From Hyalangium gracile (GTDB taxonomy: Bacteria; Myxococcota; Myxococcia; Myxococcales; Myxococcaceae): a stretch of DNA of 64,000 nucleotides. Positions 1-10,257 of the stretch are shown here, one piece after another. The notes under the pieces are model-generated. The model saw only the letters and a program-made list of their open reading frames with translations. It ran no database searches and was not told where the DNA came from. The position numbers and the translations under genes were made by a program. The stretch is from contig NZ_JAHXBG010000008.1 of assembly GCF_020103725.1 (NCBI RefSeq), positions 124,001-188,000 on the forward strand, written 5' to 3'. Within the stretch, counting starts at the first letter, position 1. Every line of letters starts with the position of its first letter.

Positions 1-1
1 G

Positions 2-2284
2 CGCAGTGCTCCGGCCGCCGCGCCCGCGCGCGGTCCCGCTCCGGCCCGGGCGCCTGCTCGCGCCCCTGAGCCAGCGCCCGCTCCCGCGCGTGCCCCGGCC
101 CCCGCGCCCGCGCCTGCTCCCGCCGCCGCTGCGCCCGCGCGTGCTCCTGCCCCTGCCGCGCGTGCGCCCGAGCCTGTCCGCGCGCCCGAGCCTGCTCGCC
201 CGGCCGCGGTGGCGGCTCCCACGCGCCCGGCCATCGCCGCGCCGGTGACGGCCACGCCCGCGCCGGTGGGCCCGCTCACGCGCGAGCAGCTGGCCAAGCT
301 GCTCACGGAGACCGACGTCTACGTCAAGTACGGCCTCCACGACAAAGCGCTCGAGCACCTGCGGAAGATCTTCGCCGTCGATCCCGAGAACCTCGACGCG
401 CACGAGAAGGCCTACAACATCTACGTCGCCGCCGGGAACACGGTGCAGGCGTCCGAGCAGCTGCTCAACGTGCTGCGCCTGTGCACCCGCCGCGAGGAGG
501 TGCGGCGCGCGCAGCCGTACCTGGCCACCATCCTCCAGCAGAACCCCGCCCACCCCGAGGTGCCCGCCTTCCTCGCCGTGCTGCGCTCGGATCAGGCCGA
601 GGCGCCCGCGGCGCAGGTGGAGTCGCTCAGCGAGGACGAGATCCTCGTGGAGTCCAACGACGAGGAGATCGTCGTCGCCGAGGCCCCCGAGGATGCGCTC
701 GCGCAGCCGCCCGGAGACGACCTGGCGCTGGCCACGCTCGGCGCGCCCGAGTCCGAGGAGATCGTCGAGGAGGGCTCCTCCGAGACGGTCATCAGCGACG
801 AGGCGCTGGTGGGCGAGACGATCGTCTCCGGCGAGAGCGAGTTCTACGGCGCCGACGCCAACGCCGGGGCCGATGAGGCGCTGGTGGCCGACGAGACCAC
901 GTCCACCAACCTGATGGACGAGCCGCTCGTCGCGGGCGCCGCGGACGACGAGATGTCCTTCGCCGACGTGGCGACGGCGACGTCCTCCGAGTACGTGGTG
1001 GACGAGCCTGGCGTCGCCGTGGAGGACGAGCCCATCGTCGACGATCCGGCGCTGATGGGCACGGCGCTCGGCGACGACGAGCCGCCTCCCACCCGTCCGT
1101 CCATGCCCTCCGCGGAGCTGCTCCAGAGCTCCACCAACACCGGCAGACGGCACGCGCTGGGGGACGAGCAGGAGGTCCCCACTCGCGTCACGCGCCGCGT
1201 GGAGCCCGTGGAGGACGACTTCACCGACTCCGAGGTCACCTCGTCCGGCGCCGTGGCGTTCGAGCCCGAGGAGGCCACCGTCGTCGGCGCGGTGCTGGGC
1301 GTGGAGGCCGAGCCCGAGGCCCCGGTGGACGAGTCCTTCGCGACGGACTACTCCGAGCCCGAGGCCGTCACCCATCCCACCGAGGCGGTGGCGTCCTCCG
1401 CGCCCGAGGAGGAGCCGGCGTCCGAGGAGTGCGACGAGGCGAGCTTCTTCCTCGATCAGGGGCTGACCGAGGAGGCGCGCGAGATCCTCGAGACCGTGAT
1501 GATCGCCTTCCCGGGCCACGCGCGCGCCAGCGAGCTGATGGCTCGGCTGGAGGCGCTCGAAGCCGGCGGCGGGGCCACGTCCACGACGGAGGAGACCGAG
1601 GCCGAGCCGGCGTCGGTGCCCTCCGTGGAGCCGATGGGAGAGGCGCCCGCGGAGAGCAGCGCGTTCGACCTGGCGGCGGAGCTGGCCGAGGACTTCGGCG
1701 GGCTGGCCGACGAGACGCCCGCGCCGACCTCGTCCGACGACGACTTCCAGTACTCGGTCGAGGAGGTGTTCGCCGAGTTCAAGAAGGGCCTGGAGAAGGT
1801 CGTCAAGCCCGAGGACGTGGACACGCACTACGATCTGGGCATCGCGTACAAGGAGATGGGCCTGTCCGACGACGCGCTGGGCGAGTTCGCCGTGGCGCGC
1901 AAGGGCTGTGCCGGCACCAAGCGCGAGCTGGACTGCATCACGATGATTGGCATGCTCCACGGCATGCGCGGCGAGCACGCGGAGGCCGTCAAGGTCTTCA
2001 AGGAGGGCCTGTCCAGCGAGCACGCCAAGGACGAGGCCGCCAAGGCGCTCGGCTTCGAGCTGGCCACGGCCTACGAGGCCATGGGCGAGCAGGGCAAGGC
2101 GCTCTACCACTACCAGCGCGTGGCCAAGCTGGACCCGAAGTACCGGGATGTGTCCGCGCAGGTGGCGCGGCTGGCGGGGGTCGAGCCCGAGGATGACCCG
2201 CCCAATCCCCCCGTGGCCGCTCCTCCGCCTCGGGCCGCCGCTTCCGCGGGCGCTCCGAAGGCGCGCAAAGTAGGTTACGTGTAG
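2..2284 (+). CDS. TPR-repeat protein with Pro/Ala-rich and acidic linkers (5' end outside window)
   Basis: The frame is open from base 2 to the stop at 2282-2284, so the true start lies upstream of the window. The first roughly 80 visible codons are almost only Pro, Ala, Arg and Glu. A helical TPR-like block follows at about 287-520. A long Glu/Asp/Ser/Thr/Val-rich linker covers about 600-1430. A second helical block around 1430-1560 begins ECDEASFFLDQGL, and C-terminal TPRs run from about 1820 to 2180. No signal peptide or membrane segment is visible in the part present. It ends 18 bases before the ExeA-like ATPase gene, probably in the same operon. TPR arrays usually scaffold protein complexes, so a role with the ATPase in an envelope or secretion machine is inference. 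A start at ATG 209 is possible, but the open frame upstream with the same composition argues against it. Confidence 0.8.
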   Translation, partial: RSAPAAAPARGPAPARAPARAPEPAPAPARAPAPAPAPAPAAAAPARAPAPAARAPEPVRAPEPARPAAVAAPTRPAIAAPVTATPAPVGPLTREQLAKLLTETDVYVKYGLHDKALEHLRKIFAVDPENLDAHEKAYNIYVAAGNTVQASEQLLNVLRLCTRREEVRRAQPYLATILQQNPAHPEVPAFLAVLRSDQAEAPAAQVESLSEDEILVESNDEEIVVAEAPEDALAQPPGDDLALATLGAPESEEIVEEGSSETVISDEALVGETIVSGESEFYGADANAGADEALVADETTSTNLMDEPLVAGAADDEMSFADVATATSSEYVVDEPGVAVEDEPIVDDPALMGTALGDDEPPPTRPSMPSAELLQSSTNTGRRHALGDEQEVPTRVTRRVEPVEDDFTDSEVTSSGAVAFEPEEATVVGAVLGVEAEPEAPVDESFATDYSEPEAVTHPTEAVASSAPEEEPASEECDEASFFLDQGLTEEAREILETVMIAFPGHARASELMARLEALEAGGGATSTTEETEAEPASVPSVEPMGEAPAESSAFDLAAELAEDFGGLADETPAPTSSDDDFQYSVEEVFAEFKKGLEKVVKPEDVDTHYDLGIAYKEMGLSDDALGEFAVARKGCAGTKRELDCITMIGMLHGMRGEHAEAVKVFKEGLSSEHAKDEAAKALGFELATAYEAMGEQGKALYHYQRVAKLDPKYRDVSAQVARLAGVEPEDDPPNPPVAAPPPRAAASAGAPKARKVGYV

Positions 2285-2302
2285 TCTCCCTCCGGCGAGC
2301 CC

Positions 2303-3247
2303 ATGACGACCTACCTGGACTTTTTCGAGCTCTCGACGGAGCCCTTCTCCAACGCCCCGGTCAGCCGGTTCTATTACAACTCCACCCAGCACTCGCAGGC
2401 GCTGACGCGGCTGATGCACGCAGTGGGGTACATGAAGGGCCTGTCCATCCTGGTGGGGGACATCGGCGCGGGGAAGACGACGCTGGCGCGGCGCATGCTC
2501 GACTCGCTGCCCGAGTCCGAGTACGAGGCCGCGCTGCTCGTCATCATCCACTCGGGCATCACCGCCAACTGGCTGCTGCGGCGCATCGCCCTGCAGCTGG
2601 GCGTGGAGAACCCGGCCCAGGAGAAGCTGGCGCTCCTGTCCCAGCTCTACCAGCGGCTCCTGCAGATCTACGAGTCCGGCAAGAAGGCCGTCGTCCTCAT
2701 CGACGAGGCCCAGATGCTGGAGACGCGCGAGCTGATGGAGGAGTTCCGCGGCCTGCTGAACCTGGAGGTCCCGGAGCGCAAGCTCATCTCCTTCGTCTTC
2801 TTCGGGCTGCCGGAGATCGAGAAGAACCTCAAGCTGGACCCGCCGCTCGCCCAGCGCGTGGCGTTCCGCTACAAGCTCGAGCCCTTCACCGCCGAGTCCA
2901 CCGAGGCCTACGTCAAGCACCGCCTGCGGCTGGCCGGCTCGCCCCGGCTGCCCTTCACGCCCGAGGCGCTGCTGGCCATCCACAAGGCCTCCGGTGGCAC
3001 CCCGCGCGTCATCAACACCCTGTGCGACAACGCCCTCTTCGAGGCGTTCCTGGCCCGCCAGGAGACCATCGGCGAGGACCTCATCCGTCGCGTCGCCGAC
3101 AACCTGGGCCTGGTGGGCTCGGCGCTGCCGGCCGGTGAGGGCGCGGCGCCCGCGAAGCCTGCTCCCCAGGCAGCCAGCCGAGCAGCCGGCTCGAAGGTGG
3201 ATCTCGCGGAGATCGACCGCTACCTCGAGGGGCTCGGTAAGCTGTAG
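2303..3247 (+). CDS. ExeA/GspA-family AAA ATPase
   Basis: Predicted 314-residue AAA ATPase of the ExeA/GspA type, the family that uses ATP to help type II secretion or related envelope assemblies insert through peptidoglycan. Walker A is GDIGAGKTT at residues 52-60 and Walker B is VVLIDEAQ at about 130-137. The N-terminal FFELSTEPFSNAP stretch is characteristic of this family. The C-terminal 40 residues are Ala/Pro-rich and then charged. Unlike longer ExeA proteins there is no visible transmembrane segment or peptidoglycan-binding domain, so this is the bare ATPase form. It follows the TPR gene by 18 bases and precedes tamB by 5 bases, which suggests one transcript concerned with the outer envelope. 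Family assignment is firm; the partner machine is not known from this window. Confidence 0.9.
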   Translation: MTTYLDFFELSTEPFSNAPVSRFYYNSTQHSQALTRLMHAVGYMKGLSILVGDIGAGKTTLARRMLDSLPESEYEAALLVIIHSGITANWLLRRIALQLGVENPAQEKLALLSQLYQRLLQIYESGKKAVVLIDEAQMLETRELMEEFRGLLNLEVPERKLISFVFFGLPEIEKNLKLDPPLAQRVAFRYKLEPFTAESTEAYVKHRLRLAGSPRLPFTPEALLAIHKASGGTPRVINTLCDNALFEAFLARQETIGEDLIRRVADNLGLVGSALPAGEGAAPAKPAPQAASRAAGSKVDLAEIDRYLEGLGKL

Positions 3248-3252
3248 CGGCT

Positions 3253-6200
3253 TTGGCCACGCAGAGCCGTCAGGGAGCGCTTCGGGCGCTTGCCGTCATG
3301 GGTGTCCTCCTGGTGGGGGCCATCCTGGCGCTTCGTACGACCGTGGCCTGGGACACTGCCTGCACGCTGGCGCGCAGGAACCTGCCGGCGCTGCTCGGGC
3401 TGGACGTGGGCATCGGCCACTGCGAGCTGGATCCGCTGGGGCAGAAGATCATCATCCGCGGCCTGTCCCTGTTCACGCCCGGCGCGGAGACGCCGCTGCT
3501 GGCCGCGGACCTGGCCGAGGTGCAGTTCGGACTGACGAGCCCCTTCTCCGGCAAGGTGGCGCTGGATCTGCTGCGCGTGCAGCGGCCGCGCGTGTCGGTG
3601 GATCTGTCCAGGCCGTCCAAGGGCACCCCGAGCGAGCCAGGGCCGTGCGCGCTGGAGCCGCTGGAGCGGCTGAAGATCTCCCGGCTGGCGCTCACCGGCG
3701 CGCAGGTGCGGCTGGTGCTGCCCGGCGGGCGGCGCGTCGAGGTGTCCGAGCTGGACGTGGGGTGGAAGGAGCGCTGGGGCGTCGCCGAGCTCGACGTGGA
3801 GGCCCGGCGGGGCGTGGTGGGGCTGGGGCCCGGCGGCGCGGAGCTGCTGATGGGGCGGCTGGTGCTCACTGGCGGCCTGGATGTGGACGCGCGCTCGCTG
3901 GAGCTCAACCGCGCGGAGGTGGCGCTGGACGACGCCACCGTGAGCGTCTCCGGGCGCGTGGAGCAGCTGTGCCAGCCCACGCTCGCGCTGGACGCGCAGC
4001 TGTTCTTCCCGCTGCGGACGCTGACGCAGGCCGGAGTGCTGTCCAAGCCGGCCTCGGGGCACGTCTGGTCCCGCTTCACGGTGAACGGCCCGCCCGCCGC
4101 GCCGAGCGTGTCGGTGGAGGTCACCGCCAACAACCTGGCCTATGAGAACTACGGCCCCACCTCGTTGACGGCGCGGCTGCACTACACGGGCGATCGGGTG
4201 CGCGTGGAGAAGCTGGCGGTGCCCGTGGGCAGCGGGCGCGTGGAGGCGCGGGGCACGGTGCGGCTCGTCCCCGGCCTGCCCGTGGAGGTGGAGGTGGAGA
4301 CGCATGAGGCGTCCTTCGGGCGAATCATGGCGCAGGCGGGAGTGAAGGGCTCCTGGGTGGACTTCCCCGCGACGCTGACGGCGAGCCTGGACGGGACGAT
4401 CCTCCCGCGGCCGCAGCTCTCAGGCGAGGCGGACCTGCGCACCGGCCACTTCGTGCTGGCCACGCGCGCCTTCGACGCGCCGGAGAAGGAGGGGCTCACG
4501 CTGCTGAGCTTCGAGCGGGGACGGGCGCAGACGGAGGTGAAGATCCTCGGGGATCGGGTGAGCTTCACGGGCGCGCAGGTGGAGTCGGGGCGCTCGAAGG
4601 TGGGCGCGGAGGTGACGCTCTTCTACGATCCGGCGCGCGGACTGGAGGTGCGTGGCCAGGGGGAGATGGAGCTCTCCGACTATGGCGCCGTGGCCGAGCT
4701 GCCGTGGGAGGGCCGCGGCTCGGCGACCTTCTCCGTGGTGGGGCCCTACGCCGACGTGCGCGTGGACGCGAACATGTCCATGCGCGACTTCACCTTCTGG
4801 GGCTTCGGGCTGGGCGTGGTGCAGGGCAAGGTGGCGTACGAGGACATGGTGCTGTCCTTCCCGTCCATCACCGGGCAGAAGGGCCGCACGCAGTACTTCG
4901 GCAAGGCCGCGCTCACCTTCGGCGCGTCGCTGCACGCCAAGGCCGAGGTGAACGTGCCGCAGGGCCGCACCGAGGATCTGCTGGACGTCATCGCCGGCCT
5001 CCACCCGAACATCGCGGTGATGCAGGGGACGATCGCGGGCCTGGCCTCGGGCCGGGTGGAGATCGACAGCCCGGTGGATCGCTTCGAGGGCCTGGCGGCG
5101 TTCGACTTCAAGGACACCACCTACTACGGGCGCCGCATGGGCGACGGCTCCAGCCGCCTGCGCTTCGTGGACGGCAAGGAGATGGTGCTGGAGCGCACCA
5201 CGCTGGTGGGGCCGCTCGGCAAGAGCTGGGTCGACGGCACCTTCACCTTCGCGGGTGGGCTGGACTACCGCTTCGGCGGCGAGAACCTCTCGCTGGCGGA
5301 GATGATGGGGCCGGAGCTCGCCGAGCGCATGGGCATGCAGGGGAAGCTCGCGCTGGAGGGCTCCGTGAGCGGCAACTCCACGCTGCCCATCGTCGACGCG
5401 ACGCTGACGAGCCCTCGCGTCACCTTCGCGGAGCGCGACCTGGGCGCGATGCACCTGGTGGGCAAGATGACGGGCCGGGAGCTGGAGATCACCGGCAAGC
5501 CCTTCCAGGACGGCAACGGCTTCCTCGAGATGACGGTGAAGGAGCCGTACCCCTTCGAGCTCTCCGTGGTGCTGGCGCTGCCGGAGATTCGTCCGCTGCT
5601 GCCCGTGAACGCGGTGACGCAGGGCATGTCCGGCGCGTTGTCCGGCACCCTCAGCGTCCAGGGCAACCTGCGCAACCTGGAGGGCGTGCAGGTGACGGCC
5701 CTGGTGGACCAGCTCGCCCTGGCGCGGGGCAGCTTCCGCGGCAGCAACGAAGGTCCCATCACCCTGAAATACGCGGGTGGCCGGCTGGGCGTGGAGCCCT
5801 TCACCTTCCGCGGGCCGGACACGGAGCTGTCCGCCTCTGGCTGGCTGGGGCCGAAGGCCGTGGACCTGGACGTGCGCGGCTCGCTGGACCTGCGCGTGGC
5901 GGAGACGCTGGTGCCGGAGGTGGAGCGCACCGGCGGCAAGGTGGAGTTCCAGGGACAGGCCACCGGCACCCTGGAGAAGCCCGCGCTGGTGGGCGAGGCC
6001 GCCGTGTCGGACCTCCGGCTCTCCTGGCGGGGCCGTCCCGTCACGCTGCGCGCCGTGTCCGGGGTGGCCATCTTCACGGAGCAGGGCGTGCTGCTGAAGG
6101 GCTTCCGTGGCCTGCTCAACGAGGGGCGCGTCACCGCCAGCGGCGAGGTCGTCCTCAAGCACTTCCTGCCGGACAAGCTGTCCCTGGTGGCCGAGCTGGA

Positions 6201-7173
6201 GGACGTCACCTACCGATACACGGACGACCTGCCCATCACCGCCTCCGGAGGCTTGCAGCTCACCGGCACTCCGGACGCCATGCTGCTCGCCGGCGACGTG
6301 GACATCCTCCGGCTGCGCTACCAGAAGGGCCTGGAGCTGGACTCCATGCTCAAGAACCTGGTGAAGCGCACCAGCGGCGGCATGGTGCTGCCCACCACCG
6401 CGGACAAGCCTCGCGAGTTCCTCACGTATGACGTGCGCGTACACCTCAAGGACGTGCGGGTGGACAACAACCTGGCCCGTGCCCGGCTGCTGGGAGACCT
6501 GCGGCTGACGGGGACCAACGTGCGCCCGGGTCTGCTCGGCCGGGTGGAGGCGGACGAGGGCAGCCAGGCCTTCTTCCGCAACAACCAGTTCGCCATCAGC
6601 CAGGCGCAGATCGACTTCCGGGACCGCTACGGCATCGACCTCGTCTTCGACGTGCGCGGCCAGACGCAGGTACGCGAATATACGGTGAAGGTGCACGCCA
6701 CGGGCCGGCCGGAGGATCCGCAGGTCATCTTCTCCTCCGAGCCTTCCCTGGCGGAGGGTGACGTGCTCTCCCTGCTCACCCTGGGTGTGACGAGCACGGA
6801 CAAGGACACGGCGGCCTCGGCCAGCGCGGGCCTGGCCGCCGAGGCGCTCTTCAACGTCTCGGGACTGGATCGGCAGGTGAAGCGGTTCCTGCCCAGCAAC
6901 CCGGTGCTTCGGGACTTGTCCTTTCAGATCTCCACCACGTACAACGATGCGACCAGGCAAGCGGAGCCGACCGCTCAACTGGAGTCGAAGATCCTCAGCG
7001 ATCAGCTTAAGATCGGCATGACGCAGCCAGTCAGCGGGCGTGGGACACGCGCCCGGGCCGAGTACCGCTTCGACAACCGCCTCTCCGCGCAGGCCCAGTG
7101 GGACAACGAGAACAGCGAAGCCTCGTTCGGCAACCTCGGACTCGAGCTCAAGCTGAGCTGGGAGGTCGAGTAA
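3253..7173 (+). CDS. tamB: TamB-like translocation and assembly module protein (DUF490)
   Basis: Very large (1306 residues) AsmA/TamB-type protein. One hydrophobic N-terminal segment (about residues 11-30) is followed by long beta-rich repeats typical of the hydrophobic-groove proteins that span the periplasm. The C-terminal DUF490/TamB domain is recognisable from about residue 1080 (GSQAFFRNNQFAISQAQIDF, then EGDVLSLLTLGV). Known family roles are lipid transport between membranes and outer-membrane protein assembly, working with the Omp85 protein TamA. The start is a TTG at 3253, 5 bases after the ATPase stop. An ATG at 3298 would cut into the membrane segment, so the TTG or a nearby start is preferred. 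The next gene encodes the Omp85 partner, as expected for a tam locus. Confidence 0.9.
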   Translation: MATQSRQGALRALAVMGVLLVGAILALRTTVAWDTACTLARRNLPALLGLDVGIGHCELDPLGQKIIIRGLSLFTPGAETPLLAADLAEVQFGLTSPFSGKVALDLLRVQRPRVSVDLSRPSKGTPSEPGPCALEPLERLKISRLALTGAQVRLVLPGGRRVEVSELDVGWKERWGVAELDVEARRGVVGLGPGGAELLMGRLVLTGGLDVDARSLELNRAEVALDDATVSVSGRVEQLCQPTLALDAQLFFPLRTLTQAGVLSKPASGHVWSRFTVNGPPAAPSVSVEVTANNLAYENYGPTSLTARLHYTGDRVRVEKLAVPVGSGRVEARGTVRLVPGLPVEVEVETHEASFGRIMAQAGVKGSWVDFPATLTASLDGTILPRPQLSGEADLRTGHFVLATRAFDAPEKEGLTLLSFERGRAQTEVKILGDRVSFTGAQVESGRSKVGAEVTLFYDPARGLEVRGQGEMELSDYGAVAELPWEGRGSATFSVVGPYADVRVDANMSMRDFTFWGFGLGVVQGKVAYEDMVLSFPSITGQKGRTQYFGKAALTFGASLHAKAEVNVPQGRTEDLLDVIAGLHPNIAVMQGTIAGLASGRVEIDSPVDRFEGLAAFDFKDTTYYGRRMGDGSSRLRFVDGKEMVLERTTLVGPLGKSWVDGTFTFAGGLDYRFGGENLSLAEMMGPELAERMGMQGKLALEGSVSGNSTLPIVDATLTSPRVTFAERDLGAMHLVGKMTGRELEITGKPFQDGNGFLEMTVKEPYPFELSVVLALPEIRPLLPVNAVTQGMSGALSGTLSVQGNLRNLEGVQVTALVDQLALARGSFRGSNEGPITLKYAGGRLGVEPFTFRGPDTELSASGWLGPKAVDLDVRGSLDLRVAETLVPEVERTGGKVEFQGQATGTLEKPALVGEAAVSDLRLSWRGRPVTLRAVSGVAIFTEQGVLLKGFRGLLNEGRVTASGEVVLKHFLPDKLSLVAELEDVTYRYTDDLPITASGGLQLTGTPDAMLLAGDVDILRLRYQKGLELDSMLKNLVKRTSGGMVLPTTADKPREFLTYDVRVHLKDVRVDNNLARARLLGDLRLTGTNVRPGLLGRVEADEGSQAFFRNNQFAISQAQIDFRDRYGIDLVFDVRGQTQVREYTVKVHATGRPEDPQVIFSSEPSLAEGDVLSLLTLGVTSTDKDTAASASAGLAAEALFNVSGLDRQVKRFLPSNPVLRDLSFQISTTYNDATRQAEPTAQLESKILSDQLKIGMTQPVSGRGTRARAEYRFDNRLSAQAQWDNENSEASFGNLGLELKLSWEVE

Positions 7174-7181
7174 CGCTCGTC

Positions 7182-10100
7182 GTGTGTCTGCTGGTGGCGG
7201 GCGTGGCGCTGGCGCGTCCGGGCGCCCAGGAGCCACCCATGGCCGCCGAGGAGCGCGGGGAGCCCCGGGCGCAGGCTGCTCCGGAGGTGGTGGCGGTGGA
7301 GCTCGTCCTCCCGCCCGGCTCGGACACGCAGGGCCTGTCCGCGCTGGTGACGGTCCGCCGAGGGCAGGTGCTGTCCCCGCTCGCGGTGCGCCGCAGCGTG
7401 GAGGGGCTGTGGAGCACCGGCCGCTTCACCAACGTGGAGGCCCGCGTGGTGGACGTGCCCGGCGGCGTGCGGCTGGTGTTCCACCTCACGCCTGTGCAGC
7501 AGCTGGTGCGGCTGGTCATCGAGGGCAACGTCGCCCTGTCCGACGAGGAGATCCGCCAGGCCAGCGGCCTGCAGGAGTACGCCCCGCTGGATCCGGACAG
7601 CGTGGACACGGCCCGCACCGCCATCGAGGAGGCCTACAGCCACAAGGGCTACGACCAGGCGCGGGTGATGGTGTCCTACGAGCCGTCTCCGGGCGGGGTG
7701 GTGCTGGTGCTCACGATGGACGAGGGCGAGCCCACCCGGCTGGGGCGCATGACGCTCACGGGGAGCCCCGGGCTGCCGCTGTCCCGGCTGCTGGAGACGC
7801 TGGGGCTGAAGCCGGGCGTGGTGTTCGATCAGGCGCGGCTGGACGCGGGCCTCGAGCGGCTGCGGGAGCTGCTGCGCAAGGAGCGCTTCTACCGGGCGCG
7901 GGTGGGGGCTCCCACGGTGACGCTGGAGGCGGGCCGCGCGACGGTGGCGCTGCCGGTGTCCGCCGGGCCTCGCTACAGCTTCCGCTTCCACGGCAACTAC
8001 CACTTCCCGAGCTCCATCCTGGAGCGCGTGATGGCCTACGACGGCACGGAGCCGCTGGATCCGGGAGTGATGTGGAACCTCGTGCGGCGGGTGACGAACT
8101 TCTACCGCTACCGCGGCTTCCACGACGTGCGCGTCACGCCTCGCGAGGTGCGCAAGCCCGACCACTCGGAGGCGGTGCTCGTCTTCGACATCGAGGAGGG
8201 CCACCCGCTCACCGTGACGGAGGTGCGCTTCCAGGGCAACCGGGCGCTGCCCAGCGGCGTGCTCCGCGAGGTGCTCGCCGAGCGCATCCGCTCCAGCGAG
8301 CCGCTGCCCGACGCGCAGCTGCCGCTGAGGGACGATCCGCTCCAGCTCGACGGCCGTGAGAAGCTGGGCCCGCGCTCCCTGCCGCTGCCGCCGGACCCGC
8401 ACACCGTCTTCGTGGAGGAGGCCTATGTGGAGGCCGCCGAGGTGCTGACGGAGGCCTACCGCGAGCGCGGCTTCCCCAACGCCCAGGTGCGCTTCCGCCG
8501 GCTGGAGCTGGACGTGAACGGCCGCACGGCCGTGGCGGAGTTCGAGGTGGAGGAGGGCTCGGAGGCGCGCGTCGGCGAGGTGGCCGTCGAGGGCCTGCCG
8601 CCCGGGACGAGCCAGCCGGACCTGGAGCTGAGCGAGGGAGACTCGCTGAGCGAGGAGGCGGTGGAGCGGGCGCGCCAGAACCTGGAGCGGGCGCTCGCGC
8701 GGGCCGGGTACATGTTCTCCCGCGTGGAGGTGGAGGCGCTGCCGGGAGGCGAGGACCCGCGCTACATGAAGGTCGTCCTGCGCGTGGAGCCGGGGCCCCA
8801 GGTGCGCGTGGGCCGCATCGTCGTCCAGGGACTGGGCCGCACGGACGAGAAGACGGTGCGAGCCATCCTGAACCTGGAGGTGGGCAAGACGCTGGATCCG
8901 GAGCAGCTGGCCGAGGGGCGGCGCAGGCTGGCGCGCCTCAACATCTTCCGGCAGGTGGAGGTGCAGCTGCGCGAGCCCAACCGCCGCGAGGAGATCAAGG
9001 ACATCCTGGTGACGGTGCAGGAGCGGCCGCGCATCGACGGCGAGGTGTCCGGCGGCTACTTCCTGGTGGACGGTCCGCGCATCACGCTGGACACGGTGTT
9101 CCCGAACGTGGACGGACGCGGGCTCAACCTGCTGGCGCGCGGCAAGGTCAACTACGTGGGCTGGAGCCAGGAGGCGTTCTCCGGGCGGTACTCAGGCGTC
9201 CAGGACAGCTCGCTCCAGGGTTGGCAGGGCCTGGGTGGGCGCGGCAGCGTGGCGCTGACGCAGCCTCGCCTGAGCCTCTTCCTGCCGCAGGAAGTCGGCG
9301 CGCGGGCGGACCTCATCGTCGAGCGCGTCCACCGGCCCTCCTACCTGTCCACGCGGTTCGCGACGGTGGCGGGCCTGGACTGGGCGGTGACGCGGTGGCT
9401 GAACCTGTCGCTCCAGGGCGAGGTGGAGCACAACCGGCTGCGCTCGCGGGCTGGCGTGCTCAGCGTGCCGAGCCGCGCCGACCAGGAGCGCCTGCGCTTC
9501 CCGTACGGCAGCTTCACCCTGGTCTCGCTGCGGCCGTCGGCCACGCTCGACTTCCGGGATGAGCCGACCAACCCGCGCAAGGGCGTGCTGGTCTCCACCA
9601 GCGCCGAGTTCACGAGGGATCTGTCGGTGGCGCCCACGGATGCGCAGGGGAACTCCGCGCCGGACTTCCCCATCAACGGGGTGAAGCTGTCCGGCAACCT
9701 GAGCGTGTATGCCCCGCTGGGGCGGCGCGCGAGCGTGGCGATCTCGGCGCGGGCGGGCACCATCGTCCCGCTGGAGGCGGACGCCCAGTCCATCGGCTCC
9801 AAGCTCTTCTACCTGGGAGGCTCCTCGAGCCTGCGCGGCTTCCGGGAGGACGGCGTGCTGCCCGAGGACCAGCGCGCGGAGGTGCGCCGGCAGCTCCAGG
9901 ACTGCCGCGCGGTGATCAACCCGGCGGGCTGCTCGTCGGAGCTGTCGGCGGTGATCGCGGGGCAGGCGCCGCTGAGCCAGGGCGGCGAGCTGTTCACGCT
10001 GGGGAAGGCGGAGCTGCGCCTGCCGGCCTTCTCCTCGCTGGACCTGGGCCTGTTCTTCGAGGCCGGCAACCTCTGGGGCGACCGGACGAACTTCGAGCCG

Positions 10101-10247
10101 ACGGTGCTGCGCTACACGGCGGGAGCGGGCCTGCGCTACCTCACGCCGGTGGGGCCGCTGTCCTTCGACATGGGCTTCAACCTGGATCCGGACGAGACGT
10201 TCAACGAGCCGACCACCCAGTTCCACTTCAGCATCGGAGTCTTCTGA
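7182..10247 (+). CDS. tamA: Omp85/BamA-family outer-membrane assembly protein (TamA-like)
   Basis: About 1021 residues. The N-terminal half holds several POTRA-like repeats, for example around the motifs VIEGNVALSDEEI, VRFQGNRALPSGVL and VVQGLGRTDEKTV. The C-terminal half is a 16-strand Omp85 barrel, with the conserved GGSSSLRGFREDG motif and a terminal aromatic residue (HFSIGVF) as recognised by the BAM machine. It is longer than E. coli TamA because it has more POTRA-like repeats. The start is uncertain. GTG 7182 lies 17 bases after a GGAGG and gives a short hydrophobic leader (CLLVAGVALA). A GTG at 7098 would overlap tamB by 76 bases. Directly downstream of tamB, so the two should act together in the outer membrane. 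Confidence 0.9.
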   Translation: MCLLVAGVALARPGAQEPPMAAEERGEPRAQAAPEVVAVELVLPPGSDTQGLSALVTVRRGQVLSPLAVRRSVEGLWSTGRFTNVEARVVDVPGGVRLVFHLTPVQQLVRLVIEGNVALSDEEIRQASGLQEYAPLDPDSVDTARTAIEEAYSHKGYDQARVMVSYEPSPGGVVLVLTMDEGEPTRLGRMTLTGSPGLPLSRLLETLGLKPGVVFDQARLDAGLERLRELLRKERFYRARVGAPTVTLEAGRATVALPVSAGPRYSFRFHGNYHFPSSILERVMAYDGTEPLDPGVMWNLVRRVTNFYRYRGFHDVRVTPREVRKPDHSEAVLVFDIEEGHPLTVTEVRFQGNRALPSGVLREVLAERIRSSEPLPDAQLPLRDDPLQLDGREKLGPRSLPLPPDPHTVFVEEAYVEAAEVLTEAYRERGFPNAQVRFRRLELDVNGRTAVAEFEVEEGSEARVGEVAVEGLPPGTSQPDLELSEGDSLSEEAVERARQNLERALARAGYMFSRVEVEALPGGEDPRYMKVVLRVEPGPQVRVGRIVVQGLGRTDEKTVRAILNLEVGKTLDPEQLAEGRRRLARLNIFRQVEVQLREPNRREEIKDILVTVQERPRIDGEVSGGYFLVDGPRITLDTVFPNVDGRGLNLLARGKVNYVGWSQEAFSGRYSGVQDSSLQGWQGLGGRGSVALTQPRLSLFLPQEVGARADLIVERVHRPSYLSTRFATVAGLDWAVTRWLNLSLQGEVEHNRLRSRAGVLSVPSRADQERLRFPYGSFTLVSLRPSATLDFRDEPTNPRKGVLVSTSAEFTRDLSVAPTDAQGNSAPDFPINGVKLSGNLSVYAPLGRRASVAISARAGTIVPLEADAQSIGSKLFYLGGSSSLRGFREDGVLPEDQRAEVRRQLQDCRAVINPAGCSSELSAVIAGQAPLSQGGELFTLGKAELRLPAFSSLDLGLFFEAGNLWGDRTNFEPTVLRYTAGAGLRYLTPVGPLSFDMGFNLDPDETFNEPTTQFHFSIGVF

Positions 10248-10257
10248 GGAGGTGCGT

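Noticed and set aside
6-248. Separate small gene at the left edge
   Set aside because: The TPR gene frame is open through this stretch with matching Pro/Ala composition; the other frame is an Arg/Pro shadow.
4420-7236. Very long open frame on the minus strand opposite tamB (over 900 codons)
   Set aside because: Its residues are rich in His, Arg, Gln and Ala with no motif, as expected for the shadow of a GC-rich gene; the plus-strand tamB has clear family signatures.
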